DNA of 64,000 nt. Origin: Paramecium sonneborni. Its lineage: Eukaryota > Ciliophora > Oligohymenophorea > Peniculida > Parameciidae. The notes under the pieces were generated by a model. That model was not told the DNA's origin and ran no database searches. It worked only from the letters and a program-made list of their open reading frames with translations. The stretch spans positions 269,522 through 333,521 of the forward strand of contig CAJJDN010000047.1 in NCBI GenBank assembly GCA_905182985.1. The letters run 5' to 3'. Positions 63,399 to 64,000 of this stretch are shown in pieces. Both the position numbers and the translations under genes were made by a program. Positions within the stretch are counted from its first letter, which is position 1, and each line of letters begins with the position of its first letter.

Positions 63399-64000
63399 AT
63401 GAGAAAAAGGATAGATGATTAAATCTACCCACTAACTATAATATTAAATCCTTAATAACTAAATTTTGTAAATCAAAAAATTGAAATATTCTTAATGAAA
63501 AAATATTCAGCTAAATCTAAAGGTTGTAAGAGTTTTAAATAATTCAATATTATTTAATTATTATTGTTGGAGATATAAATAATAGATCAGCAGCTTTAGA
63601 TGATGTTGATGATAAAATTCTAATAGATTAATTCACATAACATAGACATATAATCAACAATATGAAGTAATCAAATACTGATATCTTTCTAATAGACCCA
63701 AGGAACTTTCTGAGTTATCTTATAAATTTTGCAATCTATCTGACTATATTCTATTTACTTGTGAAATCACTATTTTAAAATCTCATAAAAAATCCTAAAT
63801 TTTATGAGTATAACATAATCAAATTTTCAGTTTATTTTTTCAATCTCAAATGAGATGATTATAAATTTTTACAAGAGTTTTGCTATTAGATTAAATAAGG
63901 AGCGAAAGACTTCCAGGTTCATAAAAGAAAGAGATTAGGACTTGGATAAATCTAAAACTGAAACATAAGATTTTAAATTATTACAATTAATAGACTAAAA
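63399..64000 (+). CDS. Unknown membrane protein, continues past window end
   Basis: Starts MRKRIDDQIYPLTIILNPQQ. A 20-nt intron (63566-63585) and a 25-nt intron (around 63829-63853) join frames that are otherwise shifted. The middle reads SAALDDVDDKILIDQFTQHR and IFLIDPRNFLSYLINFAIYL with a transmembrane segment, and the 3' part is charged (RLNKERKTSRFIKERDQDL). The second intron removes an apparent TGA stop. No stop before 64000. Family not recognised. Confidence 0.45.

Overview
The window is protein-coding macronuclear-type DNA of a ciliate, almost certainly a Paramecium. Three signs agree. (1) TAA and TAG occur inside conserved domains where glutamine is expected and only TGA ends genes. 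(2) Nearly all introns are about 20-31 nt, GT...AG. (3) Two genes encode trichocyst matrix proteins. The DNA is very AT-rich and gene-dense, with genes on both strands and short gaps. All gene models were assembled by hand with TGA as the only stop and tiny introns removed. In several genes the spliced length divides by three, which supports the model.

Layout. 0.5-5.5 kb: RER1, an ammonium transporter and a cGMP-dependent protein kinase. 5.6-8.2 kb: a papain-type protease and a small gene, shown twice because of an unmerged assembly overlap. 8.2-15.6 kb: a two-FHA protein, clathrin light chain, an MT-A70 adenine methyltransferase and several unknown small genes. 15.6-21 kb: a TTLL3-type tubulin glycylase and a four-EF-hand protein, followed by a second assembly duplication. 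21-32.3 kb: porphobilinogen deaminase, CFAP144-like, Lon, alpha-amylase, the Pol I factor RRN3, a decayed casein-kinase-1 gene and ALG6. 33-38 kb: a small acylated protein, MOK/LF4 kinase and CCT4. 38-45.6 kb: two large ciliate proteins, one a multi-pass TmcB-like protein. 45.6-51 kb: histidine acid phosphatase, threonine dehydratase, Rab, MED20-like and Rho. 52-54.4 kb: a trichocyst matrix protein and a MORN protein. 55.6-58.5 kb: a Qc-SNARE and a secreted CX3C protein around a third duplication. 59.6-64 kb: a second trichocyst protein, UNC119, RPS19 and two unknown genes.

Themes. Ciliary genes are frequent: TTLL3, CFAP144, MOK, UNC119, and probably PKG and MORN. PKG (MGNC...) and the small protein at 33 kb (MGVC...) both carry N-terminal signals typical of myristoylation plus palmitoylation. 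UNC119, a carrier of myristoylated ciliary cargo, is in the same window. Secretion and trafficking are represented by trichocyst proteins, protease, amylase, phosphatase, SNARE, Rab, clathrin and RER1.

Limits. The three gaps (6755, 19976-20638, 57022-57563) are each flanked by perfect direct repeats of 1126, 447 and 609 nt. If these are contig-end overlaps, the true locus is 3388 nt shorter. Because TAA and TAG are sense codons in AT-rich DNA, open frames of 100-150 codons can arise by chance, so isolated small ORFs are given low confidence.
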